64,000 nucleotides of DNA from Isoetes taiwanensis (Eukaryota > Streptophyta > Lycopodiopsida > Isoetales > Isoetaceae): positions 1,159,844 to 1,223,843 of the forward strand of contig JAJEKV010000059.1 in assembly GCA_021234155.1 (NCBI GenBank), in the 5' to 3' direction. Shown piece by piece: positions 36,463 through 47,493 of this stretch; positions within the stretch are counted from its first letter, which is position 1; each line of letters starts with the position of its first letter. The notes below the pieces were generated by a model that was not told the DNA's origin, did not search any database, and was given only the letters and a program-made list of their open reading frames with translations. The translations under genes and the position numbers were made by a program.

Positions 36463-37673
36463 ATGGCACGGACGAAACAGACTGCCCGCAAGGTTATGCC
36501 ACCCGGTTATGTGAGCCAGAGGGGAAGCCGTCCGGACGTAAGGCCGACGGAGGCAAGTGCACATCGGGAAGAGGAGGCACCGGTTGAACCACCTAACCCT
36601 AACCCCTCAAGAGCGTGAACAGTGTATCGGAGAACCTTTGATCGGGAGGCGGACGCCGGGGGCGGAGCCGGCGGAGGGAGCGGGCCGAGGGAAATCTTCG
36701 GGATAATGAAGAACCACAAAGCCAGAACCAAGAAGAAGAAGAGGGAAAGAGAAGAAGGCGAGCCGAGGAAATCCAAGGCGGAGCGTCGGAGGGAAAAAGA
36801 AGAGCGAAGAAAGAGGAGGGAGGAGAAGGAACAGAAGAGGGAAGAGAGGAGGAAGCGCAAAGAGGAGCGGGAGAGGGTGAGAGCAGAGAAGGGTAAAGAC
36901 CCGAAAGTGCCGGCGGAGAAGCCGAAGAAGAAGAAGACACCGGCCGCGGCAGTAACCATACAGGAGCCGGATCCTGAGAAGCCCCCATCCTCGTCCGACT
37001 CCGAACCTGAGGAGGGAGCGGGAGGACACGAACCAGGAGAAACTTCGGGCCCTTCAAACCCAATACCGGAGGAAGAAGACCTGCGGGCCAATGCAACCGC
37101 CTCTATCCTAAATGGCCATCGCCGGCACCCCAAATGACAAAGACTAAGAAACCAAGGCCGCAGAGGGAGTCCTATGCGCTGAAGCGGGACTTGCAGTACC
37201 GGAAGGAGCTAAAGGAGTATACTGCGTACATGAAAATGTATGAAGAATACTCCAAATATTACGAAGAACACAGAGTGAAGACCATTGAGGGAGGTCGGCC
37301 AACGAAGAAGAACACGTTGAAGAGGCCACCGAACACCAACCCCTCCAAGAAGCCATGAAAAAGACCGGGCGGACTCAAAATTCGCGAGGGCGCCCAAGAA
37401 ATCAAGCACTTCCAGCAGAGCTATGGCTTCCCTCATTCCTGCAGCCCCCTTTGCACGCTTAACGAGGGAGATTTTGCGGTGAGTTCACCCATCCAAACGG
37501 GTCACGGACGACATGTTGCTCGTGACCGCAGAGGCGTCTGGAGCAAAGACATTACACTACCGAAGACTTCTATGCGTGGTGCTCAACACGCTAAGAGAGT
37601 GACTTGCATGCCCAAGGATATTAGACTAGCTCAGTTTATTAAGAAGGAGGGCCCCCCGAACTATTGTAAATGA
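36463..37673 (+). pseudogene. Histone H3-like fusion ORF of element B (H3 tail + charged segment + H3 fold)
   Basis: An ORF of about 403 codons between PBS and gag. It opens with ATG and MARTKQTARK, identical to histone H3 through K9, followed by V instead of S10. A TGA at 36,616 (probably from CGA) interrupts, then the same frame runs to 37,137 through a Lys/Arg/Glu-rich stretch ending in an acidic PPSSSDSEPEE block. The frame moves by one base near 37,134 into a Tyr-rich block (YMKMYEEYSKYYEEHR). It then reaches the H3 fold: alphaN QEIKHFQQ (37,398), alpha1 LIPAAPFARLTREIL (37,423-37,480), alpha2 KRVTDDMLL (37,495) and alpha3 HAKRVTCMPKDIRLAQFI (37,587-37,650). HFQ and LIPAAPF resemble CENH3; loop-1 length and MPKD resemble canonical H3. 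Stops at 36,616, 37,356 and 37,478 fit CGA-to-TGA changes. Nucleosome incorporation is untested. Confidence 0.9.
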
Positions 37674-37799
37674 CCTTTTCTTTGGTATAAGTCTATAATT
37701 TTGATAAATAAATAAGTCGAATCGAAGTTTAAATAGGGTGTATTGTCGTAATTCTACATTTAGAAATAGCAAAATTCGGAACAAACCAGGCATTTTGAT

Positions 37800-38283
37800 C
37801 CCACCCCTCACAGAGTGCACCCCAACCCATTTGGGTTTGCAAACCTAATCCCACCCCTCAAGACCGGGTGTGAGTGGTTGAGCATGGTTTGGTGCCAAAT
37901 CTTGCCTAAATGCAGAAAGTAGCTATACTATTCGACCTAACTCATCCTAGTTAGTAGGAATTGACCCCTAATCTGCCCAAATTGGCCAACGCCGGGTCAA
38001 ATGGAGCTCCACCCCTCACAGAGTGCGCCCCAACCTCGGGTTTGCAAACCGATCCCACCCGGCAAGATCAGGTGAGTGGTCGAACCCCAAACTCCACCAC
38101 AACTTGCCCAAATAAGGTGTAGTAAAGGCTCAATCCTATCTATCTCATGAGATATCCGTGATTATGTCTTTAGTTCTCTAGTTTAGCATCATTAGTGACC
38201 TAAACAGTAGCCCACCCTCACGAGTGCGCCCCAACCCATTCTGGCTCAAAACCGATCCCGCCTCGGGCGACTGCGGTGAGTGG
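37800..38283 (+). repeat. Second hairpin array, three copies (element B)
   Basis: Copies at 37,800-37,880, 38,008-38,082 and 38,210-38,283, period 202-208 bp. Each has CCACCCCTCACAGAGTGCGC-type opening and GGTGAGTGGT-type closing arms. The first two carry GGGTTTGCAAACC-like inner arms in place of the TTCGG inner stem. The array begins about 125 bp after the H3-like ORF, mirroring element C. Confidence 0.82.
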
Positions 38284-40193
38284 TCTCGTCCGAATTGATC
38301 CAAGTTGTCCTTAGACTAACCAAAATCATTGCTTAGGGACCCTTAGGAGCATTTCCAAGCTCAGTTAGCCTACAAATCATACCTCTAGACCTCGAAAAGT
38401 CGAGAATTGTAAACCTAAAATTTTCCCAAAATTAGGGTTTTGCCTATAAAGGGGAACCCAAGTGTCATTTGCACCTTCCAACCTCGCTCTTCGCTCCAGT
38501 TTTCCATTTCTCTCGATCCTTAGGGCGCCTCAGACTGGCTGTCATCCCCAGCTCCTCGATTGCTCATGGCCACTTCTTCATTCAAGCGATGGTACAAAGC
38601 CACGGCCATCTTGGAAGCCGACATCGACTGTCTTCATTTGTCTTCCGAAGGGAACTTGACATTGAGGCCACCATCAACGCCACTCCCTTCTACGAACATC
38701 ATGTCTGAAGTTCCATGCCAAGATAGGACCCTTTCTCGTAGAACTCCCACCTTGTGTAGGGTATTTTGCACCTAACACTGCCCCTCAAGTCAGCCCCCGC
38801 AAGATATCCCAAATGTAGATAAGTACTTAGAGAATAAAGCAACCGCCTTCCCAACTACATGTCCATCTCTCACAATAGGAGGAGGTACTTCTCCTATACA
38901 AGAAATGCCAGCCATCTTTCTATCTCTTCGGGTCAAACCCAGATAGGGGAACCCCGGTGCCGCCTTTTAGAAGTTGAACCCATAGCCATGGCCGCAGCAG
39001 AGGAGGAACGGATGCACTCGAAAGCACGACAGCAAGAAGAAGAGGAGGAGGATGAATATAATCAGACCTTTAAGACTTGGATCTAGAACAGAGAGGCGCC
39101 AGCGTAACAAACAGATCCAAAGCTTCAAAGAGGGACATGCGAAAACAAGAAGAGCCCCACCCACTGGGGGGGCATTACAAGCTTGACTTCGGTGTTCATA
39201 GTAAGCGAGGCATATCTAACCCTTCACGCACATCAAGAATCTTCCACAAAGGTCGGTGGCTGCAGGCCTTAGGGTGGATGAGATTTTACACCTTCTACGA
39301 CAAAACAGTGTGATCTCGACGATTTCATCGATCGAGAAGCCCGTGACTTCCCTATCAAAGATAAGAGAAGCCAAGACCTTCACCTACGAGACATCATCGA
39401 TATAGAGGCTTACGCAGGGCATCGATGCATGATGATGGGCGAAACGAATTGCCCCCTGAGGAGGAGTTCATGGCAATTCAGAACAAATGGGCATCAAAGG
39501 CAAGTCCACATCAAAGATTATTACCGAAGCTCGCCAACACCCATCCCAAGCAAAGATGGAGGCGATCAACCTAAGGAGGCTGGTGCACCAAGACTTCGTG
39601 AGAGCTAGAGGAAATACCGATTGGATGACTTCGGAAGGCAGGGCAACTTCCTCGTCTGCGAAGAAGAACGGGGGCATGATAAGGCGCCGGATACTACCTT
39701 CTTGTCGGGCCGCCGGAAGAATAGCGTTATTCACCGCCAATTTAGCCCAAGAGGTGAAGAAGGGGTCTTTATGCTTATCGCCCTCTCAGGTTTGGACACC
39801 ATGCACGATTACCTCCAAACATCGACCATGTTGTCCCGATCAAGAGAGCGATTGCATTGACCATCTTCGACTTCGCCATCCCTTATAGGCGTAGGCGATT
39901 GGCAAAGGATAACCGCAGATACATCGGATAGGAGAATTCAAGACATGGAGGCAAAGACTCCAAGGAGGAACGTCAACAAATATCCTCGTGAACTTAACAG
40001 ATCATTAGGTACGCCCAAGTGAAGAAATTTTTGAGGACCACCGATTACCTCAAGAAGTTTGAAGAGTAAAAGTTTATTAATTTGCATGTAAAAGTTTATT
40101 ATATATGAATATAATATATATCTCTTTTTGTATATAATTGTTCCCTCAAATTGTATAAACAAGTAAAACAACGAACACACAAAACAAGAACTA
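38284..40193 (+). other. Uncharacterised segment between the H3-like ORF array and gag
   Basis: About 1.9 kb with short open frames at 38,462-38,775, 38,859-39,086 and 39,487-39,888 but no family I recognise. The start ATGGCCACTTCTTCATTCAAG (38,566) and an acidic QQEEEEEDEYN block (about 39,030-39,060) suggest decayed coding. An AT-rich patch lies at 40,075-40,160. Element C has no counterpart because a LINE fragment occupies the place. Confidence 0.5.
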
Positions 40194-41445
40194 ATGATCG
40201 AATGTACTCTAATGTGCATGCAGCTAGAGTACCTAGAAACCTTGATGAACACAGTGCAGAGAACAAGGACGCACTCCCCACCAAGGCGCTTCCTTCCCGA
40301 GGAATTTGGCGCCGTGAGACTGGCGCGTAACACCGAGGAGGAGCTATCCCAAATCGACCGACGACATCCACGCACATATAAGGGCATTGCTAGGTGGGCA
40401 AAGCAGCCAGCAGGGAGGACAGACTGTAATGTGCCCTTGCCGGAAACGCCACCTGGCCGAACAAAGGCAACGAAGGAAGAGAAGCGTATGAGAAGATCTC
40501 CTAGCTCGGGATCCTCAAGCTCCAAATCTGATACGTGACCGGCATCGAAGAGCAGAAGAAGAGGCACGAGGTCGCCGGCAGGATCCAAACCGTGACAGGA
40601 CAGATCACGACCGATTACTGTAAGAAAGTTGACTCTGCCCTTAGTAATGTGTGGAAAGCCGTAGTTAGAGCAGTTTTAGGGAAAAACCAGATCCGAATGG
40701 AAGCAGAGGTATGGCTGGATGAGATGAGTGAGTATGGCAACGCTTCTATGGCATGAAAGATAAAGACAAAGGCAGGGTAGCAAAAAAGAAAACCTCAAGG
40801 GGTGCAGCCAGAATTTGGTGGAAGGGGTATGCCAAAGCACATGGGCCGAAAGGGACAGTTGCAAATTCAGGAAGTTTGCCAAGGCGTTCAAACATCATTA
40901 TGTACCAAGAGAACATAAGTGCAACATGATGCAGCAGTTTTATAGGCTGCAACAGGGCAACAAATCAGTCCAGAAATACACGGAGGAATTCATGAGACTA
41001 AGGCTTTATGTGCCAAAGTTGAGTGAAAAGCATGCGGTGGAAGGCTATATTGAAGGCTTGAACGATGAGATCCGCAGCTTGTAAGGGCAATAAACTCCGT
41101 CCAGGTGGTCGAGGCGAAGCAAAGGCCATAAGTTTGCAAGGAACAAGTCCACAAGAGCAGGCTTCAAGGCAGCAATATTTCCAGGATAAGGGGAAGAGCA
41201 CAGGGGGCTATAGCCCAAGGGCGGCAAGCCCAGTAGCTAGCAAGACGCAGTACAATTCAAATTATGGGAAGCAAGGCAACACAAGTAGTGGCAAGCAGGA
41301 AAAGAAACAGGTAAGCTTCAAGGAGCAAGGAGCCAAGTCTAACTACTCCCTAAGCGGTGAGGCAATTTCGCAGTCCATTCCCAAGGAAAAGAAGTGGGAA
41401 TGTATAGAAGCAAACGTGTTTCAGATGCTTCCAGCAGTAGTATAG
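40194..41445 (+). pseudogene. gag: Gag polyprotein of element B
   Basis: Capsid-type gag of Ty3/gypsy. A basic, proline-rich N-terminal part (40,194-40,538) is followed across frame changes by GKNQIRMEAEVWLDEM (about 40,680), RGAARIWWKG (about 40,800) and an intact stretch at 40,815-41,084. This has FRKFAKAFKHHYVPREHK, QQGNKSVQKYTEEFMRL and AVEGYIEGLNDEIRSL, the diagnostic Retrotrans_gag core. The C-terminal part to 41,445 is Gln/Lys/Ser-rich. I do not see an intact CCHC zinc knuckle. Frameshifts break the product. Confidence 0.88.
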
Positions 41446-41559
41446 GACCAACAATCGCCCGATTATGAATGCGGCATTGGCGAGCTGGGATGGGAGACAC
41501 CATCTGACGCAGACGACGACGAAGCACCGGGATTACATCCATGGTGAGTGTCACATCTT

Positions 41560-41985
41560 TCAAAACTATTGATACGGTGGAATGCAGAAAGTCAAGATAA
41601 AGTGATCTCAACGACCGAAAAGCCCAAGAGAAATCCTTTATAGTATTGATAGACTCGAAGCGGGGCCATAATTTTGCATCCCCTAGGATGGTAAGCATGT
41701 TGAAGTTAAAGCCGTTAAAGTCCAAGCCGTGCCGCTGGTGTTAGCCAATGGAGCAATTAGGCATACAAATGGGAAGAGAATAAACTTCAATGTAGACTTG
41801 CTGTGTGTTAATGTTGCATTGGGAGCGAAGTCATGAATATAGGCAAGTATGATCTCATTATTGGAATGGAATATCTTGGACCAGCCAGGAGCAATCATCG
41901 ATTGGGGAAACGTAAGGTGACCTTTAACAACGCCAGAGGGCAAAGTCATCGAGATCACGTGTAAAGAAGTAACCCCAATCATGCA
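41560..41985 (+). pseudogene. Retropepsin (protease) region of element B
   Basis: Between gag and RT. A degenerate active-site motif ID-S...GHNF occurs near 41,650, followed by LVLANGAIRHTNGKRINF and then YDLIIGMEYLDQPGAIIDW (about 41,845-41,905) in another frame. These are the ANG and IIGM(D/E)(W/Y)L signatures of gypsy aspartic proteases. The catalytic Asp-Ser-Gly is distorted by an insertion at a CG site, and frames are broken. Confidence 0.7.
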
Positions 41986-42113
41986 ATGCATGAGTAGCTT
42001 AAAAATTGCTTAAGTGCATAAGAAAGCGGCCCAGGTGGCCTATCTCCTAAGCTTGAGCTCCAAGATCAGAGCCGGAGAGAAATAAAGAGATCAAAGAATC
42101 TAGCAAGCTTCCC

Positions 42114-42876
42114 ATGCCAATAGCAAAGTTGATCGAGGAATTTCACGACTTGTTCCCTGATGAGATTAAGCAGCTTCCGCCCTATAGAGGAGTCGAGTGT
42201 GAAATAGCACTTGAACCTGGGACGAAGCCTACAAGCAAGGCACCTTATAGGATGTCAACCGAGGAGTTGACAGAGTTAAAAAGCATTTTTGCAAGAATTG
42301 CTAGACTTAGGGTTCATAAGACCTAGTGTCTCCCGCCTCTGAGCCCCTATTCTCTTTGTGAAGAAGAAGGATGGGAGCCTTAGGATGTGCATTGATTACC
42401 GCCAGTTAAATAAGCACACCATCAAAAATAAGTATGCCTTGCCTAGGTCAGATGACTTAATGGATCAGTTGCAGGGAGCAAAGATCTTCTCCAAAATAGA
42501 TCTCAGATCAGGATATCACCAGATTAGGATCAAGGAGGAAGACATTCATAAGACAGCGTTCAGGACAAGATATGGGCACTATGAGTTCACAGTTATGCCC
42601 TTTGGATTGTCTAATGCACCAGCAACATTCATGAGATTAATGAACGACGTCTTCCGCGAATTTCTAGATTCCTTCATCATAGTCTTCTTCGACGATATCT
42701 TGGTTTACAGCAAGTCTGTGGAGGAGCACGCCCAACACTTGAGGAAGGTGCTTGAAAAGTTAAGAAGGCATCAACTCTTTGGCGGTTATCGGCGCCACCG
42801 CGAAACGGAAAGAGTGGAGTACTTGGGGCACGGATCACAAAGCAGTAAGGCATTTCCACACGCACCGCGAAGATAG
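42114..42876 (+). pseudogene. pol: Reverse transcriptase domain of element B
   Basis: RNA-dependent DNA polymerase. The pre-RT segment LIEEFHDLFPDE and LPPYRGVECEI lies at 42,114-42,326. After a short break, 42,358-42,876 gives [48 protein letters not shown] and the catalytic FFDDILVYS block. All catalytic Asp residues are present. The frame is lost at about 42,780, where the sequence should give the thumb motif. Confidence 0.93.
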
Positions 42877-43521
42877 AAGCCGCGGATCGGGCTGGCCGGC
42901 ACCAAAGAATACGATGAAGTCGAGCTTCCTAGGGCTAGCAGGGCTATTATAGAAGATTTGTCAAGAATTTTGCCAAGGTAGCGCCGCCATTAACGGATCT
43001 CACAAAAGGTGGGAAGATAAAAGATTGGGCAGCCCATTGGCAAAAAACAAGGCCCGAAAAGCATTTGAGACGCTTAAAGGAAGCTTTGACGATGGCGCCG
43101 ATTGGTCTTGCCCAGATCCCACCAAAGATAAGCTTGTAGCAACAGATGCTAGCAGATAGCGACAGCGCAAATTCCTCATGCGCAGGAGGAAAGAGTAGTG
43201 GCCTATGATTCCAAGAAGTTGAACGACGCCGAGCAGCGCTACCCAACGCATGATCAGGAGCTCCTGGCTATAGTAAGGGCTTTAAGAATTTGGAGGCATT
43301 ATTTATTGGGAAGAAAATTCCAGTTAGACACGGATCATCAAAGCCTCCAATATATATTTACGCAGCCGCTCCTTAATTTGAGGCAAAGGAGATGGATGGA
43401 ATTCTTGGAAGAATATGACTTTGAGATAAGTTATAAGCCGGGAAGCTCAATGTGGTTGGACGCCCTTTCCAGAAGCCCTTGGCAACCTGAATTCATTGTA
43501 ACGCCATATCAACACTTGTAA
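42877..43521 (+). pseudogene. pol: RNase H domain of element B
   Basis: The connection region (FLGLAG, then KDKRLGSPLA, AFETLK) is frame-broken. RNase H follows: LVATDAS near 43,136 supplies a catalytic Asp, then an open stretch from 43,198 gives SKKLNDAEQRYPTHDQELLA, FQLDTDHQSLQYI and [16 protein letters not shown]. It ends in WLDALSR, the usual (A)DALSR junction to integrase. It would degrade RNA in the RNA-DNA hybrid. Confidence 0.9.
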
Positions 43522-44800
43522 GTGAGTTTGGCAAGAAGATTGAGGAAGCATTGCCGACGGACCCCGACTTCAAGGAAGTTTGGGCCAGCCTTCCAAAGAG
43601 GCCAGGACCCATAAGGAAAGGGAGATGTTCAGCACTATAAGAAGGAAGGGAACTTGCTATATTATAAAAACAAATTGTGTGTACCCAAAATCTTCGAAAG
43701 TTAGAAAGCTTATTTTGAATGATACACACAATAGTCCCATAGCAGGGGCATCGTGGTTCATGAAGACATATTTCAAGATTAGAAGCAGATTTATTATTGG
43801 CCCGGCATGAAGAAGGAAATAGCAAGATATATAGAGAGTGCCGATATGCCGCCAGACAAAGGGCGAACAACTCGGATCCGGGGGCCTTGGAACCATTGCC
43901 CGTGCCAAATGCTAAGTGGGAGGTGATAAGTATGGATTTTATTATAGGACTCCCAAGAACAAAGCAAGGGGCAAAGATGCCTTGATGGTGGTAGTAGATA
44001 AGTTGTCAAAGATGGCACACTTTGTGCCGCGGCAGACAACAGATAATGCATTAGACACACCAACCTATTTGTTAAGGAGATTTTAGGCTCCATGGCATGC
44101 CAAGGGAGATAATCTGAGGATAGAGACTCCAAGTTTATGAGTGCCTTTTGGCGGGACCTATTCACCACCATCCAGACGAAGCTTTGATGAGCACGGCATA
44201 TCATCCCCAAACAGATGGTCGAGGCGGAGAGGACAAACAGATCATCGAAGATATGTTAAGAAGCTATGTATGGAACAAGCAATCCAAGTGGGATGATTTC
44301 ATCTACCTAGTAGAGTTTGCCTACAACAAAGACTAAAGCGAGAGTCATCGCAGATGAGTCCTTTTATGATTAATTACGGCATCCAAGGTGTCTTACCCGG
44401 ATACTTGGCACAACCTCGCGGTCCAAGGTGGAAGTCCCCGCCAGATGCTTTGGAAATGCAAGACTTGGTGGAGGAAGTGAGAGGATATCTCGCCAAGTTA
44501 AGAAGGTGCGTAAAAGCACGGCCTAATAGACAAGCATAGAACGGTAAGAGAATTTGAAGTGGGAGACAAAGTGTGGTTGAAGATCAAAGTCAAGCAGGCC
44601 AAGCTCAAGATCGGCAATTGCAAGAAGCTTGCTCCAAGATGGGCTGGACCCTTCTTAATAGATAGAGAAGAGAGTAGGTAACCAATCCTACAAGTTGGAC
44701 TTGCCAAAGACATCTTAAGATACATAAGGTTTTCCACGTAAGTTTGCTAAAGAGGCACACCCCAAACCCAGGAAATATTGGAGACAAACGAAGTTTTAGA
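43522..44800 (+). pseudogene. pol: Integrase of element B, chromodomain lost
   Basis: The zinc-binding N-terminus shows THNSPIAG and FMKTYFKIRSRF (43,715-43,800). The core has NAKWEVISMDFIIGLP with the first catalytic Asp (about 43,905-43,960). STAYHPQTDG follows at about 44,187, but the expected QTE(R) Glu motif is scrambled by an indel. The C-terminal GPY/F-like part is VREFEVGDKVWLKIKVKQAK...LAPRWAGPF (44,540-44,655). After EMTCYG (about 44,810) the chromodomain present in element C is missing, while the downstream AAGGTAGATTA sequence matches C again. A deletion removed the domain. Confidence 0.87.
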
Positions 44801-45548
44801 AATGACATGCTACGGGTGCTCTCTAGGACCAATTCTCTAGGGCGTGGTGTAATGTCAATGTAGGCATGACCGCGTTTTCCGCTTGTTTGAGTGGAAGGTA
44901 GATTAGAAGTCTACTGTCCCCACGGAAGTAGACGACCTCGAGAAAGGAGGTCATTGAGAGATGCATTGATAGGAAAAGCACCTTTAGCCCCATATATCCT
45001 TTGATAGGAGGAATCTATCCCTTCCGCCCCATATACGGGAAGGATATCCTCCCGATGGGCAACTAGAGGTGTAGGCATGAGCGGCATATAGGCATATAGG
45101 CTTATCTTTTCGCCGGGATGGGAGAAACATAATCTTCCTATGCCTTAGAAGAGATATGCCTTGCATCCATATAATTGTATTTAATGGGTGGTTCCCTTAC
45201 AACCAACCCTTATAATAATAATTAAAATATATACTAACGTGAAGCGCACATCCCGCAGCAACTAGAAGGACCGAAGCGGCGAGGAGGGTAGCGCTACAAG
45301 AACTCACAACGCATAGTTTTGCAATAATGTGTTGTGAGGAGGGACGAGGAAGTTTTTTTAGTTAAAACCTTAAAGCTATAATTGACCTTAATTTTGTTAT
45401 AGTCGATTATGAAGTAGAGGACGGAAGAGCCTCTCACCATAGTACAATTACAAAGTAAACTATAAAAATTACCGGGGTGATTAATATAATATGGATATGT
45501 AAGTGTTGTAATTGCGGGATATGCGGTACCCAAGGTGGGGAGGCAGCG
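44801..45548 (+). other. Element B 3' non-coding region
   Basis: Matches the corresponding stretch of element C (for example CCCACGGAAGTAGAC and AGGAGGTCATTnAG). No ORF of note. A TGATGCCG...CGACATCA imperfect palindrome closes it (45,549-45,569). Confidence 0.6.
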
Positions 45549-45572
45549 TGATGCCGAGGGGCGACATCAAGT

Positions 45573-45587
45573 CAAGGTGGAGAAGAA
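45573..45587 (+). other. Element B polypurine tract
   Basis: CAAGGTGGAGAAGAA immediately before the 3' LTR start TGTGGCG. Confidence 0.88.
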
Positions 45588-47172
45588 TGTGGCGTTCAAA
45601 AGATAATATACGCCCCAATCACGTATATTATACTGTTATCGTCCTGCATATGTCACAAGTGACATGTACTTGAGAGTAGGACAACGTTGCACCTAGGAGC
45701 TAAAGGTTGCACCTAGGGGGCAACCTTGGATGTTGGGTATGTAATTAAACATACACAACAAAAGGTTCCTTGTTCATCCATTTCCAAATGGCCTAAAGCC
45801 ATTTGCCCATGTGGATGCCCCTAACCTAGATAGGGTCTATATGGGCTAAAACCCGAGACCCTAGCTCTCCTTTCACTTTGCCAATTAGGGTTTTCTAGAG
45901 CTTCCTTTCCTCTTTTCGCAATTGGGGCTTTTCGGGCCAATTCGCCAAGGTAAGGCTCGAAATCGCATTGCCAAAGTTGAAAAGTCGGATTTGCACAACA
46001 AAGTTGTTGAGTAGTAGTTTCGCAAGATCAGAGCATGGACGCTTCCAAGGATCAGGAGCAAGCCAAGGAGCAGGTATCTAGTTGTTCTATTGTGCAAAAC
46101 CGTCTTTAGGCATGGCAATATGCGGTTTAGTATGTTAGATCATCTCTGGAAGCCTCAGAGATCCCCTAGATCGAGACTCTAACGAATGAACCTAACATTG
46201 GATGTTAAGTAGATAGATTGATATGATTCTCTATCTACGTTACGTGATATTGCATGTATTCCACTACGTGATCTCCTTGTTGTGGGAAGGGGGGGTAGAG
46301 ACCTAAAGGTCGTGGTGTAGAAGATGCTCCTAGCATAGCACCTTAGTTCCCACGTAAATGCGCCCGGTGCACGTGAGCCCACCGGCTGTGGGTGAAGGGG
46401 CAAGGCAGGTTGATAAGGAGGAACTTGTCTCATCGCGGACCTAAGCGGGTAGTAAAGCCTATCGGGGTCTTTGCTGGCTAGGCTTAATGGCTTGCCACCG
46501 CTAGCGTGTGGGCAAGGCATGAGCTCGACACTCGTGGGGTGGTGGATATGACCTTCCGGTGAGTTCAAGTCGAATAAGGGCAAAGTGGCCCCCTAGCCCT
46601 GCGATGAGCATGGATACCTACGGAGGAGAGGCAGCTCTCTTCTGCCTCATCGGGGTTGGGGAGATGCAACCCGCAGTAGTAGCCCCCTCGGCTATTCACG
46701 GCGGGGCTACGGCCAAGTCCCAACACTTTTGACCTACTGCGCAAAGTGTGTGCGGGAGGGGCGGATGGAGTGGACTACCTAAGCCATGTTCTATGCCGCC
46801 CAAATCCATTGCCATGAATTCATGCGCAATGAACTCGAGGCCCTAGCCGTCCGGGTCATCCCCTTGAGTGCGAGCCCGGGTAGGACCTTCCCTTTGTATT
46901 ATTGTTATGAAGGTATTGCTGACTCTGTGATGTTGCTATTGTTATGGTGATTATGTTGTATATTATTAGTTGTGCTCACGTTTGTTTGTTACGCTTCCGC
47001 AGATAGGTCGATCCGATGGAAGACGGATGAATGACACATCCACTCTTCCCTTGCTGGCTCTGCCCCCATGGGAGTGGAGTCAGGTGGATGGCCCCTGTCA
47101 GGCAGCTGCCAGGGGGAATGCTCCTCCTTCGAGTACAATGCGGGCATCGTATAAGGAGTAGGGGACGTCACA
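45588..47172 (+). mobile_element. Element B 3' LTR
   Basis: 1,585 bp, TG...CA. Relative to the 5' LTR it has a short extra segment around 45,776-45,812 (CATTTCCAAATGGCC region) and many small differences centred on CG-containing words; the remaining sequence is nearly identical. Confidence 0.9.
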
Positions 47173-47177
47173 TGGAT
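47173..47177 (+). repeat. Element B target-site duplication, right copy
   Basis: TGGAT, matching 34,182-34,186. Confidence 0.8.
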
Positions 47178-47493
47178 GCCAAGTAAGCCTGCTCCTCTTT
47201 CTACTTGCCAACTAATACTGACTTTGGAAAAAAATGCGCAAACATCATTGGTCGCGAGAAACATGACGTGGAATTCTGGCATCCAAGATAAGGGCCATTT
47301 TCAGACCCCAAATCCGCCCTAATGCATCAACTTCAAATGAGGGCCCTTAACTATGAGCCCCCAATTTAGTTGGCTTATATAAGCATTTGGCTACACCCAT
47401 ATGAAAAAAGTATATTAAATTGGAAAATTGAATAAGAAAACAATGGACGCGGAAATATAGGTCTAACATGCAATTCCCAGGTTAGTATATGGT

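Larger units (their letters stand above)
34187..47172 (+). mobile_element. Element B: complete Ty3/gypsy retrotransposon with a histone H3-like ORF
   Basis: A 12,986-bp plus-strand element. Order: 5' LTR, PBS, two hairpin modules, H3-like ORF, three hairpin modules, an uncharacterised segment, gag, protease, RT, RNase H, integrase, PPT, 3' LTR. Domain order (integrase after RNase H) and gag type place it in Ty3/gypsy. The length is well above a typical chromovirus, mainly because of the extra ORF, the hairpin arrays and about 2 kb before gag. Frames are broken in many places. LTRs match closely except for clustered CG-site differences. Confidence 0.92.

Noticed and set aside
36463-36492. MARTKQTARK as a chance decapeptide
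   Set aside because: The same ORF ends in an H3 fold, and element C has a decayed version of the same tail at the same position.
36507-37133. Long minus-strand open frames (up to 208 codons) opposite the H3-like ORF
   Set aside because: They are the antisense of a GA-rich, charged coding segment. Composition is Ser/Leu/Phe low complexity and has no domain.
36463-37673. The H3-like ORF as a host histone gene hit by an insertion
   Set aside because: It occurs in the same place in two separate elements, inside intact PBS and hairpin context, and has an added middle domain unlike host H3.
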